From Oikopleura dioica (Eukaryota > Chordata > Appendicularia > Copelata > Oikopleuridae), in NCBI GenBank assembly GCA_907165135.1, contig OU015569.1, positions 3,100,001 to 3,164,000 on the forward strand: DNA of 64,000 nucleotides, given 5' to 3'. The notes under the pieces are model-generated. The model saw only the letters and a program-made list of their open reading frames with translations. It was not told the DNA's origin and made no database searches. Both the position numbers and the translations under genes were made by a program. Each line of letters starts with the position of its first letter. Positions within the stretch are counted from its first letter, which is position 1. Positions 21,796 through 32,041 of the stretch are shown piece after piece.

Positions 21796-24307
21796 AGCAA
21801 GTTTGTTGACTCTCGGAAAGAAAGCAATCTCACCCTTACCGACACAATCATCCAGAAGTATTGCGACCTGCACGTATTATTCAGTGAGGGCGAAGATCTG
21901 ATCCCGACTCCTCCTGAGGATCTTTTTTACTCCGTTTTGTACATTGTACTCTTCATTGTTGGCTTCTTGGCGAATATAATCGTTATTGTAACTCTAGGAT
22001 CGTTCTTAACTTGCGCTAAAAAGGTGAAATCAGCGACAGTTACAGAGCTTTTACAGTGAATCACCGCCATGTTCTTATTACTTCCGCTCATCTCTACGTT
22101 CTTCATCTTTCAATAGCCGATTTTATTTTCCTTCTGAATATACCCCTAGCCACGTTTTCTCTCAGTTAAACTCTCAAAACTGGCGTAATAAGAGGGGTTG
22201 AAAACGCATTCAAGTTATCCACTCCAGCCGCCTCCATCCCGAACAGTGGCCTTTTCGAGGAATTATAGGGGAAGTGCTTTGCTACGTTCATCGCTCCGCT
22301 GCCACCATCAATTTCATCGTTTCAATTGGCTTGCTCACAACTCTCGCTGTTGATCGATACTTAGGTTGGTTAAAACGACGATAAACCGCAATGCCCAACA
22401 TTTTGATAATTTTTTAATTAGTGCTCGTGAAGAATGCGTGGAAAACGGTCAGGATAAGAGTTGGAGATGTTCACTGCTTCGGTAAATTACTTGTGCGAAA
22501 CCAATACCGCTATTTATACCTGTATTCTGGTATTTGAGTTTGATAGATTTCTGATGTCATAAATCTATTCGCTACATATCCGATATGTTATTTTGAAAGG
22601 GTGTTCGTAGTAAACAAAAACGTTAAAAAAAACTAATACTCTCAGCTTGTGACAGAACGAAGTCCCGTCCACCAATGCTCGCCCATCTCTATGTTGCGGG
22701 AATTTGGCTCTTTAGGTCTTGGTTCACACTTTTCAACAGATAAACTCCTTTGAAAAGGCACACAAAGTGACCCACAATCAGTTTGCTTCTGGCCACCCCC
22801 AACATGATGGCAACTAGCTACAGTGAAACAAACGATACCGCCAAGTGCTCCGTAAATTGGACTCTTATGGACGCATGGCTCCCTGAGTATCCAAAGAACT
22901 CAGAGCTCGCGCTTGAAACTCAAGGAAATGTCTCCTTCTACGTCTACGATGATGAAAGTCTTTACCTGCAGAATCTCACTCACGAGGATCCACTTTACTT
23001 TGGATTTTCCGATTTGGGGTCTTTCGGCAACGAAAGTGATCTTCTTGAAATGTTCGGTGGAACGACAGAGGAAGAGAACGAACTGCTCGAAGAGGCTGGC
23101 TGGATAAATAACACTGATAGGTGTCGGGAATTCATCAAACAAGCGAATGAGCAATACGAGGTACTAGAACTGTTATCAGATCCGGGGCGGAAAAGGTTAA
23201 TAACTCAGGGACTCGTTAATGAAGAAAGGTTAAGAAGCGAATATACATCGGAATGACCTTTTAAAAACTAAAGCATAAAAACATCATAAACTAGTAATAC
23301 TTAGTACTTAGAAATTCTAAAAAAATCAAATAAAAATGCATAAACTCGATATTTAGAATTCAATATCCGACGCTCAAATGTACCACCTCGAGCAAACTTA
23401 CAGCTACTGCTCAGTGCCAGAGCCACGATCAAGAAAAATTGTAAGTAAAAAAATGCTACTTTCCATCATAACAATCTCCTGTCTGCAGTGGCTGTGGGTA
23501 CTCTTTATCAGCTGCTGCGTAATTCCTGCATTCGTGATGATCTTCTGCTACACGCGATTCTGGTTCCGCGTGAAAAAAGTAACACGGGATGTGCAAAACT
23601 TTCAAAATTCGAAGCGACGAAACAAGATGGATTCAACGAGGAGACTCGCTATTCTAGTGGCAGTGTTGTGCAGTTCATTTTTCCTGTGCTGGGAATGGAT
23701 TTCGGAATTCTAAGAACCAATCAATTAAAAATTTTATTTTCAAATCGAAATCCATCAGACTCCATTTCACGTGTTTCACATTTTTCGAGCAACTGGAATC
23801 AGCGTCAACAGTACAACTTGCGCAACTCTTCGCGATGTCCTCTCAACGATGGCCTACGTAAACGCCTGCCTCAATCCTATTCTTTACTCTGTAAGAAATT
23901 TTCTCGTTGACTGGCCAAATTTTGAGCCTTTTAGTTTATCGGAGCTCGTTTCCGCGACCGCGCAAGATCCGTTCTGTTGGAAAAACCACTCCAGCTCAAG
24001 AGAAAGATGAGCACGAACATTTCTGAGGGCAACACGCAACTAACTCGCTTTTCATCAAATCGAGCATCTTTTGCCTACAACTCAAGCAGGCTTTCAGACT
24101 CCTCGAGGGCTTCGGTCAGTGATTTTTGCAAACCTTTTTTCTATAAATTATTTTTAGAGCGAGTCTTCAAACAGTAAAGCTTTTCAAAAAGGGTCGAAAT
24201 CGACGGCTTTCCGTTCAAAATCCGTTCCGATTCCCGAAGAAACATCCCTTCTCGGAGAAATTTATGAGAATTCCTCGGCTGGCAATCTTCCTCGTTCTTC
24301 TCAATAA
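21796..24307 (+). CDS. Class A GPCR, peptide-receptor type, with very long extracellular loop 2
   Basis: Eleven exons were traced: 21796-22001, 22040-22164, 22215-22364, 22422-22481, 22646-22715, 22782-23160, 23357-23440, 23489-23704, 23759-23890, 23935-24114 and 24158-24307, all phases consistent. TM1 has the GFLAN motif, TM2 LSIAD, TM3 ends in DRYL, TM6 has CWEW in place of CWxP, and TM7 has NPILY. Loop 2 is about 140 residues, acidic, with several N-glycosylation sites and the conserved Cys (YSYCS). The tail is Ser/Arg-rich. The intron at 23705-23758 starts with GA. The motifs place it among rhodopsin-family, probably peptide, receptors; the ligand is unknown. The N-terminal exon is unresolved. 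Confidence 0.85.
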
Positions 24308-24368
24308 AAATGAACACTTCTCAAAATAAAATATTCAAAGCAAAATCAGATCAATGATATCAGTTTAT

Positions 24369-25588
24369 TCAAGACTCTGGAAGAAAGAGATTAGATAGTT
24401 GGTCGTGTATGTCAGGGGAAATGGAACCTTTGGCGGAGTCAGACTGAGGGACCGGTTCCCGATCCAGCTGATTTTCAGGGAAATTCGAAAAAGTGGGGAC
24501 TTCGGGAAGTAGAAATCTCGGAGGCTCTCTCTCTGGTATGTTTGTACCCTTGTTATGCTTTTGGAACTTGGTTTGAGTTTGTGCATCCTTTTTATTCTTT
24601 GGTATCTTGTAGTTCTTTGTTCTTATCAAGACTTCTTTGAAGCTGTCGATATCGTCGAACTTGATGATTTGCAGCAATATCGTCGAAAGTTGATCCCTGG
24701 TGATGTTCAATCGGTCGTAAAAGTACTCTGTCAGGGTCAAGAGAAATTCGATCAAGTCGGGCTTGTATAGAAGGTCCAAGTTTTCTTCTTCCGATCCAAG
24801 AATTTCGATAATTTCATCGTCAACATCGCACGCGCCGACGTACATCCAAGTTAGGAGAGAGATCATCTGCGGGAATGCCTTGTCGAAAAATAACGAGAAA
24901 TGTTTTCTGCTAATTCGACTTGTACCGAGAGTATTCTTCCTGTAGTTTTCGTCACATTGGAGGGAGTGGGCAATGAAGTTCCGCATGAATCTGACGAAAT
25001 CCACGAGTGAATGCTCATCTAAGTGAGCTGTATCATTCTAAAGGCGTAAGTAAAGAATAGGGAAGAAGAACGAATGCAACTAACCTTGTGTTCTTCCATG
25101 TAACCCCTAAGCTGAGGATGGTCCTTCCAACTGGTTGTTGGTTCAGGCCAGGCCAAAGGAGGATGATCTGGTATTGGAATAAGACTTGTTGATTCCCGTA
25201 TAATGAGCTCCGTGAATCTGGGCGACGTAAGAATTGCACGTAGAATTTGGAACTTTTGTTTTCGCGAGTCTCCCTCAAACACTTGGTTCAGCTTGGCTCT
25301 CTGCAGTTCATTGTTGAAGTTGTCCATGCACATCATCTTTATCGACGGGTAAACAGCATTAAAAACTTTATCAGGATTGCGCTCGTGGGTCATCTGGGGC
25401 AAAATTAGTTACCATCCATGTTCTAGGATAATTACCTGTAACTTGTGCCTGAGCAAATCTTTTGCTCTCAAACTGCTCAAGGAGGGAGTTCTTTGTGGTG
25501 GTAGATGAATATCTTCAGCGATTTCCATCCCATTGAAGAGATTATCATTGATATCTTCCAGCAGGTTATTATCATTGTTGTCTTCCAT
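24369..25588 (-). CDS. Unrecognised 376-aa intracellular protein
   Basis: Three exons (25588-25436, 25393-25085, 25037-24369) give 376 residues in one frame through GT-AG introns of 42-47 nt. The N-terminus is Asn/Asp-rich (MEDNNDNNLLEDINDN). Two mainly helical blocks follow, including NAVYPSIKMMCMDNFNNEL and FPQMISLLTWMYVGACDVD. The last 70 residues are Pro/Ser-rich and probably disordered. There is no signal peptide or membrane segment. I do not recognise the family. The gene is convergent with the GPCR to its left, with only 61 bp between the stop codons. Confidence 0.7.
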
Positions 25589-25779
25589 TATTCTCTTGTA
25601 TCAGCTACTGTTTGCCTGATGGAAATATATCAAAAAGTGACGAATGTGTTGTTTGACTTTTCCCACGAATAGTAATTTTGCTCACAATGACTCGTGCGCG
25701 CAAAAAAGATAAAAACGAACGTACGTATGTTTTTCTTGTTCTGAAAATTTTTTCAGTAAAACGGAAGTGGTGACTAAAA

Positions 25780-26010
25780 ATGAATAGCGCTGCTCTTTAT
25801 GCAATCGACGATGTCGCCCTTCCAAAAAAAAACACCGACAAGTAAGTTGTTTTCTCAGGTGAAACACTGTCAGAATTTAGGGCAGCGTTGATTTATGATC
25901 GCAATCGCAAAACCAGCCGAGCACGAAACTATCCCTATTTGGGAACCCTCAAGAAGTGTATTCTCAGCAAACATTCGCTAGACACGGTGCATGCACAAAT
26001 CGTGAGATAA
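25780..26010 (+). CDS. Possible 63-aa basic protein
   Basis: Two exons (25780-25841, 25881-26010) join through a 39-nt GT-AG intron into 63 codons. The product begins MNSAALYAIDDVALPKKN and is followed by a basic stretch (IYDRNRKTSRARNYPYLG). A TTTTTTCAG acceptor-like site lies 25 nt upstream of the ATG. It is transcribed divergently from the 376-aa gene. Composition looks coding and the intron is perfect, but the protein is too short and unfamiliar for a firm call. Confidence 0.4.
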
Positions 26011-26082
26011 TCTTATTTATTTCCTTCCACCAGGGAAAATGTAGTTACTCTTTGTACAACAAAGGTGTTTGAAAGCACATCT

Positions 26083-27224
26083 TCATATTCTTCTGGACCT
26101 GCCATAGATGCACTTGTCGATTTCTTGACTAACAGCCTCTTCGTGCAGCCCCGAGAAGGCGTTGATGCAGCGGCCGTCTTGGAAGATCCTGAACGTCGGA
26201 GTGCCGCGCACGTCCTCATCCCACAAGATCCTTCCGAGTCCCTTATTGAGTTGAGTTACGAGCACGTTCTAAAGTTCAACCCTTTCCTACCCTCTCGTCA
26301 CAGTCGATTAACACCATGTCAAGCTTGTCATAGTAGCGCGTGTTGAGTTGCTCGAGCTCGGGGAGAATCCGCTGACTGATCAAAGCAGATCCAAAAGATC
26401 AATTCAAAGATACGGTTCATAAAGCGCTAATGACGCCCTAAATCAACCTTGATTACTTACTCAAGTTGATTTAGTACGTTAATCTTTTTGGACCTGTAAC
26501 AGAACAGACACTGTTTTGAGAAAAAAACTGCCACGGAAAGTCGACCCATTTGGACCATTTCGGTAAACTCGTCTTCGGTTTTTATTCTTCGGATCTTTTT
26601 CGTGGCGATTTCGCCTCCGTTGACCGTGGGTTTGTACTGTTATTTGCTCTATAAAATGGAAAATCAGGGATTTTACCGCTTGCTTTGAGCAATGTCCTGT
26701 TGAACGAAATGTCGGAGTCTTGTCTCGTTTGTTCCGATGATTGAAACAAGCTAAAAAGTAAAATTTACCTGGAAAGTTCTTTTATACTTTTTTCTTACTT
26801 CTAGTCCGCTTTGGTAAAAAGAAACAGTTGGATAAGTTCGGACTTCTTCGTTCAACGCAACTTTTCTCAGCGCGTAATCGTCTGTGTCGACTCTTTTAGA
26901 ATATTATTTCGAGATTGAATCTTTGAAAAGTAAAAACCTGATGAAGCGCGCGTGACCGCGAAATTCAAGCGCGACGGATTTGAAGATGCTCTCGTAATAT
27001 CTGCACGGATTGAACATCGAATCCGTAAAGAAGCAAACTGTCAAACCGCCGCTTGTGATTCTCTCTCTGAAATGCTCTGCATTTTCGATGTTTTCAACGG
27101 CCGAGACGGGCTTCTGGAAGCTCTCCGCGCTGGGAAATTGATTGAGGGACAAGGACGCCTTGGCATTAGCCTTCTCGAAGCGTGCGAGGTAAGATGGGTT
27201 TATGTACGGCCCGCGTACTACCAT
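26083..27224 (-). CDS. Protein with two thioredoxin-like domains
   Basis: Exons 27224-26938, 26892-26799, 26750-26677, 26636-26494, 26375-26291 and 26241-26083 encode about 280 residues. Domain 1 contains VCFFTDSMFNPCRYYESIFK, then VDTDDYALRKVAL and YPTVSFYQSG, so its active site keeps only the second Cys (FNPC). Domain 2 has VAVFFSKQCLFCY, then ILPELEQL, VLIDCDE and GTPTFRIFQDG with the cis-Pro, so it retains a CxxC. The protein resembles PDI or phosducin-like thioredoxin-fold proteins, but no signal peptide or KDEL is seen. The junction between exons 3 and 4 does not keep frame with the GT at 26676; a GA or GC donor slightly upstream would. Confidence 0.7.
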
Positions 27225-27674
27225 GCTAAAGCGAAAAATGATGTTTATGGGAGGATTTTCAAAAGAAAATTTCTCGTCATCGAGTTCTAAGTAAGTAAAT
27301 GCTCTTTCTCTCGGCGAATTTTCGACTTTCAAAAAGAGAAATGAATGAACTTTAAATAATTTCAACCACCCGCGAACACGAGCGCGTGTGACGCGGAAAC
27401 ACAGACACTGCTCGTTGTCGAATGCCAAGAACAGTATGAAATATGTGGAGCTCGTTACTCTATTACTGCATCTGTCAACTATCAGATCAGACCACCGTGA
27501 CAAGAGATCAACTCACGCTCAGTACTTTCTCAGGAATTTCAAAAGACTGAACTCACACTCGTTTGTCATTAATCATACGGTATGATTCATACCTTACTTG
27601 AATCTCAACGCAAGAATAACAAGACACATTTTTTAGTTTTAAATAGAGCGATTACAATAATCGCTGATTACGAT
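27225..27674. other. No supported gene
   Basis: Short open frames here lack motifs. The region probably holds the promoter of the thioredoxin-like gene and the 3' end of the TSP1-kelch gene. Confidence 0.4.
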
Positions 27675-30600
27675 TTATTTTCTGACACAATAATCAGCAG
27701 GTGCTTCCAAAAGAACGGGAATTTCATTTATAACGGCGTGGCTGATTACTGTTGCTTGTATCAACTCGTCTCCATGAAAATCGAGTCGTTCAATAGAATG
27801 TGGACTTTCGTAGCCAGAAACGATGAAGATTGAATTGTTAATCATTATTACAGATCCTGAATCATTCGCCTAAATTTTAATTAGCCTTATAATCAGCTAA
27901 TTTTTGAAACTCACGTTTTCAAGATTGCCAATCTGAGTCCACAGGTCATTTTTAAGAAGCCAGATTGCAGTTTGTGGAACATCATCTTTATCTAGTCCCC
28001 CAGCAAGCAAAAGGCTTCCACTTGGAAGGCCGATCAAAAAGTGATGGGCGATTTCACTGAGAAAAAAAAAATTCAAAAAAGAACAAAAATGTTTAATTAC
28101 CTTGGAAAATCGCCTAAAAACGACCAGCCAGAAGAACTGAGTGTCTCAACTTTATTCTGCCCTTCCCAGGAGTAACTTCCAACTGTCGTTGGTTGTCCTT
28201 TGTACAGCCCTAGCTTTCCACCGTCATGTTGAAAATTGGCTTCATGCGCCGAGACTGTTGATGTTCCATCGAAAAGTTCACATTTTTTATTCGACTTCAT
28301 GTCAAAACAAATCAATGCTTCTTCGCCACCGGCCGTCGAAAGTGCTGCAGACCAAGGGTAAATTTCATTGATCAACCTTGTGGGTTCTTCTTTCCATTCA
28401 CAATTTTCTAATTTGGCGATCTGAACATTAAAAATTAGTTTCATAGAAGATTGAATAAAATAACCTTCGATACGTCCGGCCATCCACCAAAAATAAAAAC
28501 TACTCCGTTGACAAGAGCATGAGTAGGTGTAATGGTAGAAAAATCGACCCCGTGATCGCCTTTTCTAAACTTCTTTTTTGATGCAGAATAAGAATCGTTA
28601 GGTCGCGGCGATCATTTCGATACCAAATCCATGAAAATCCGACTTGGTTTTCGGCATAAAGGTACCATTTGAAGTCCAAAAATGAGCACTAGAAATCTTC
28701 TACCGCCCGGAAAGGGATGAATACTCCAGCCTATCAGTACATGCCTAGTTCCAGATTGTAGAGCATATTCAATTCTATCAGAATCTATTCTCAGATGTTG
28801 TGAACAGAGGCTCTTGTGAGAACCATCGCCCGAAGAAGCTCGAAAAACGATGCAAAATTGAGGCGAAATCGTTAGTCTGAGTTCACGGGAGCCAAATTTG
28901 GCTTTGATTTTGCCCAATTTTTTGACCTTCTTCGGGCGCTGGTTCTCACTAGAGCCCCTGTTCACAACTTCTGATGACAGATTCTGGTAGAATGGAGCCT
29001 GCTCTACAATCTTGAATTAGGAACGTACTGATAAGCTGGAGTATTCATCCCTTTCCGGGCGCTAGAAAATTTCTAGTGCTCTTTTTTGGACTTCAAATGG
29101 TACTTCTATGCCGAAAACCAAGTTTTTGATGAATTTGGTATCAAAATGATCGTCACGACCCAGAGATTCTTATTCTGCATCAAAAAAGATGTTTAGAAGA
29201 GGTGATCGTGGGGTTGATTTTTCTATCATTACACCTAAGCATGAGGAGCAAATTGAACATAGTCGTCTGATGGTGCACTGATTACTGATGCTGCTTTGGT
29301 TGCTCCGTCAAATGAAATTGAGAATGCTTCGCTCAATTTTTCGCCCATTATCAAAATCACTAAATAAAATGGTTGAATATCGTTAATTTTGAATTGCAAT
29401 CTACCTCTTTCTTCTGAAGCTTCCTCTTGGGCACGGACGGACAAGTTGGGTTCGGTGACCGGTCGGACTCCGGTCCAAGGTCTGCGCCGCTCCGATCCAT
29501 CGCATGGAACGCTTTGTGTTTCGGAATTCGTTGAACATTCTTCGTGTCGAGTTCTTGATTTGAAACCGTCAATGCATTCACTCCAGGAGGACCTAAAAGA
29601 TTAGATATTCGCAATAAAAAGATCATAATTTGCTTACCATACTCCAATCTCACTAATAAAAGCAAGGGTCACAAAGTTGTTGCACTCTTCTTCCTCAACG
29701 TCTTCTTCGTCGCAGTTAGTTCTTCGCCTGTACTTCTTGGCATTACCGCAGCTGCTACTACAAGGAGTCCATTCCGACCAGTCAGTGAAGATGCCGTTAT
29801 TGCCGACGTTACAAGATTCGCGTTCACTGTTGCTTCCAAAAAGATTCAAGCACTCATCTGGAGATCCCTCGCACTGGCGGAATCGTTCGCGGAATCCGAT
29901 GCCACAAGAGGTAGAACAAGATCCCCAATCGGTCCATTGCGACCAATACGCGATGCAATAAGGTGCTATGCAAGGTCTTTGTTGCTTGTCTACGCGGTGA
30001 GTACAGATTTCAGAGCGTTGGCGGGATGATAGAACTGGCTCATCATTTTGATTATAGCAGCTGAAATAATTCTTTAAAATCTTACTTCAAACGATAATTT
30101 ACCTTGGGCAGGCGGACCAGTGGGACCATGACGAGTAATTTATAGGATTTATGCAGCTATCAGTCTCGATGTCAACGTGTCCGCCGCAGATTCGTCTCCG
30201 TTCTCGACTTCTTGAACCGTAGCCACAAGATGCCGAGCATTCCGACCAAGCGGTCCAATAAGTGTATCCAGGATCGATTGCTGTGCAGCGAGAGAATTCA
30301 TATGGTAAACCAGGGCAAGAATGGCCATACTGACAATCGCGCCGTCGAGATCGGTTTCCCTGGCCGCAGCTTGCATCACAGGCTGACCAGGTTGACCAGG
30401 TTGTCCATTCAGGACAGCTCCCAAAATTGCAACTCTTAATTTTCAAAGTAGGTTTAAAGATGAGAAACCCTTTTTACTTGCTCGTAGATGCTTTCGCCAA
30501 AACATTCATATTCGCGGTAATAGTCTTCTCCGATGCATTCTCGTTGTTTTTGGCGAAATCCAGGGCCACAGGTTGTTGAGCAAGGGCTCAACGGAGACCA

Positions 30601-30951
30601 TTCAGACCAGTAGCCGGGGCAACTAAAGATATTTTCATCTTCGGATTCTTTTAAATTTTGTTCTATTTGTCTGAAATAAGATCGGACTTACTTGCCCCAC
30701 CAGCCACAATTTGGCCGCGGAGGTAATATCGTCGGCTCATCAGGAACTACAAAAACAGCGGCAACCACGTCCAATTCGTCACTAGTATATCAATCAATTA
30801 CTCTCATTTTCCTGGAATTTACTTACGAATTACTATCATCATTTGAAAAATAGTCATCTCTTGGATAATATTCAATATAATCGACAGATTCAGGAACCCG
30901 AAAGCCCAGGCATTTCGTCAGAAAAAGAAGAGAAAAAATAAAAAAATACAT
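27675..30951 (-). CDS. Secreted TSP1-kelch protein, coding exon interrupted by a MITE
   Basis: Exons are 30951-30827, 30781-30692, 30622-30478, 30434-30103, 30060-29638, 29592-29405, an exon split by an element (29359-29238 plus 28515-28465), 28420-28101, 28056-27915 and 27869-27675. They total 711 codons with every phase matching. A signal peptide ([16 protein letters not shown]) starts the protein. At least five thrombospondin type-1 repeats follow, for example [19 protein letters not shown] and [16 protein letters not shown], then kelch-type repeats ([41 protein letters not shown]). Removing the element and one target copy reads [17 protein letters not shown] without interruption. A secreted adhesion or matrix role is inferred from the domains. 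If the element is retained, the protein stops at ...FAPHA, losing most of the kelch part. Confidence 0.85.
28524..29237. mobile_element. 714-bp fold-back MITE with 8-bp target duplication
   Basis: The element consists mainly of two long inverted arms of about 320 bp each (ends TAGGTGTAATGGTAGAAAAA and its counterpart with one difference in the first 20 bases) around a short centre near 28850-28925. The flanks are AGCATGAG at 28516-28523 and 29238-29245. It carries no transposase. The 8-bp duplication suggests mobilisation by a hAT-type transposase. It sits inside a kelch-coding exon. Confidence 0.9.
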
Positions 30952-31196
30952 TTTGCATTTATTTTAATGACGAGCTACAATAAAGCGTCCTTAGGAACAG
31001 GTGCGCTTCCGCGAAAATTTGCATCTTTTTGAAAACATATCCAAATAAGGACAGAAAGACTTTTTTTGATAAAAATCTTCAAGAACTTTAAGGGCTACGC
31101 AATGTATAACTCTTTAAAAAACAAGACAATGTTTTGTTGTTATGAAAAAGAGAGACTTTATTATGAAAATAATCGAAAATAAAAAGTTTCACAGCT

Positions 31197-31602
31197 TCAA
31201 TTTTCAGCATCTTCAGCACTTTCCTCCTCCTTTTCTTCTCCAGCTTCTTCTTCTTCTTCTTCCTGGTCAACTTCCATGTCGTCCCAGAAATTGAGCTCCA
31301 CAAGACTTTTTGCAATCGTCTCAAAGAGCTCCTCCTTGTTTTGGCGAAGGACGAAAATCAGAGTGATGTGGAAGTTGCACTTGCCACAGATCATCCAGTT
31401 CTTGACAGTGTCTGGGTCGACGTTGCCCATGATCGTGAATTCGCGCTTGCAGTGCTCACACGTAGCTTTAAAAATAACTTAGTTTGCCTTTCAATAAAGG
31501 GTTACCTCGGGTATAAGTATAATAAGGATAGTCCTGGACAAAGAGAAAGAGTTCACCGACAACCTCTTGTTTAACAGCTCCAGTAGAATCGCGGATAATC
31601 AT
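31197..31602 (-). CDS. Small zinc-ribbon protein with acidic tail
   Basis: Two exons (31602-31506 and 31465-31197) give 121 residues through a 40-nt GT-AG intron. Residues 35-60 contain CEHC and CGKC separated by about 20 residues, a likely zinc ribbon. A helix (ELFETIAKSLVELNFWDD) and a Glu-rich tail follow. There is no signal peptide. I do not recognise the family. The 5' ends of this gene and the VWA-collagen gene face each other about 440 bp apart. Confidence 0.65.
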
Positions 31603-32041
31603 TATCGCAAAATTAATTTCTGAAAATATTGACCTGCTATTAATCAATCATTAATACTAAAATTGAACGGCTCAGAAAAAAGTAAAACACAAATCGCTGG
31701 AGAGAAAAGCGCAACTGATTGATCTTTTCCGACCAAGACAACAAAATGCCAGTTCATCTAGAGAATTTTCTCAATTTTGTTCGAAATTCGAAATCGCCTT
31801 CCCCTTGCACCATGGAAATCCTTCCCAATGAACTTAGATGAAGAATAAATTCTTCGTCGTAAATACGACAAATTCGACACTCAACTTGACCATATAACAT
31901 GTTGCTAATAAGCAATAAAACTCTAATTTCGCGAGGATGCCATAAAACCCTTAAATTTGGGAATTTTTATGGCTTTCTTATAAAACTAATTTCTATCGCG
32001 GAAAATTTTCTTTCGCAAAGAGAGTAGAAGAGAGATTGATC
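31603..32041. other. Divergent promoter region
   Basis: This spacer separates two divergent genes. It is AT-rich, and I see no ORF or conserved site that I can name. Confidence 0.45.

Noticed and set aside
22002-22056. Apparent frameshift or TG-AG intron between TM1 and TM2 of the first GPCR
   Set aside because: Choosing GT at 22002 and AG at 22039 gives a canonical 38-nt intron that restores frame (VTLGSYRAFTVNH).
28612-28965. 117-codon ORF upstream of the kelch exons
   Set aside because: It lies wholly inside the inverted arm of the 714-bp element and has a counterpart in the other arm, so it is not a host exon.
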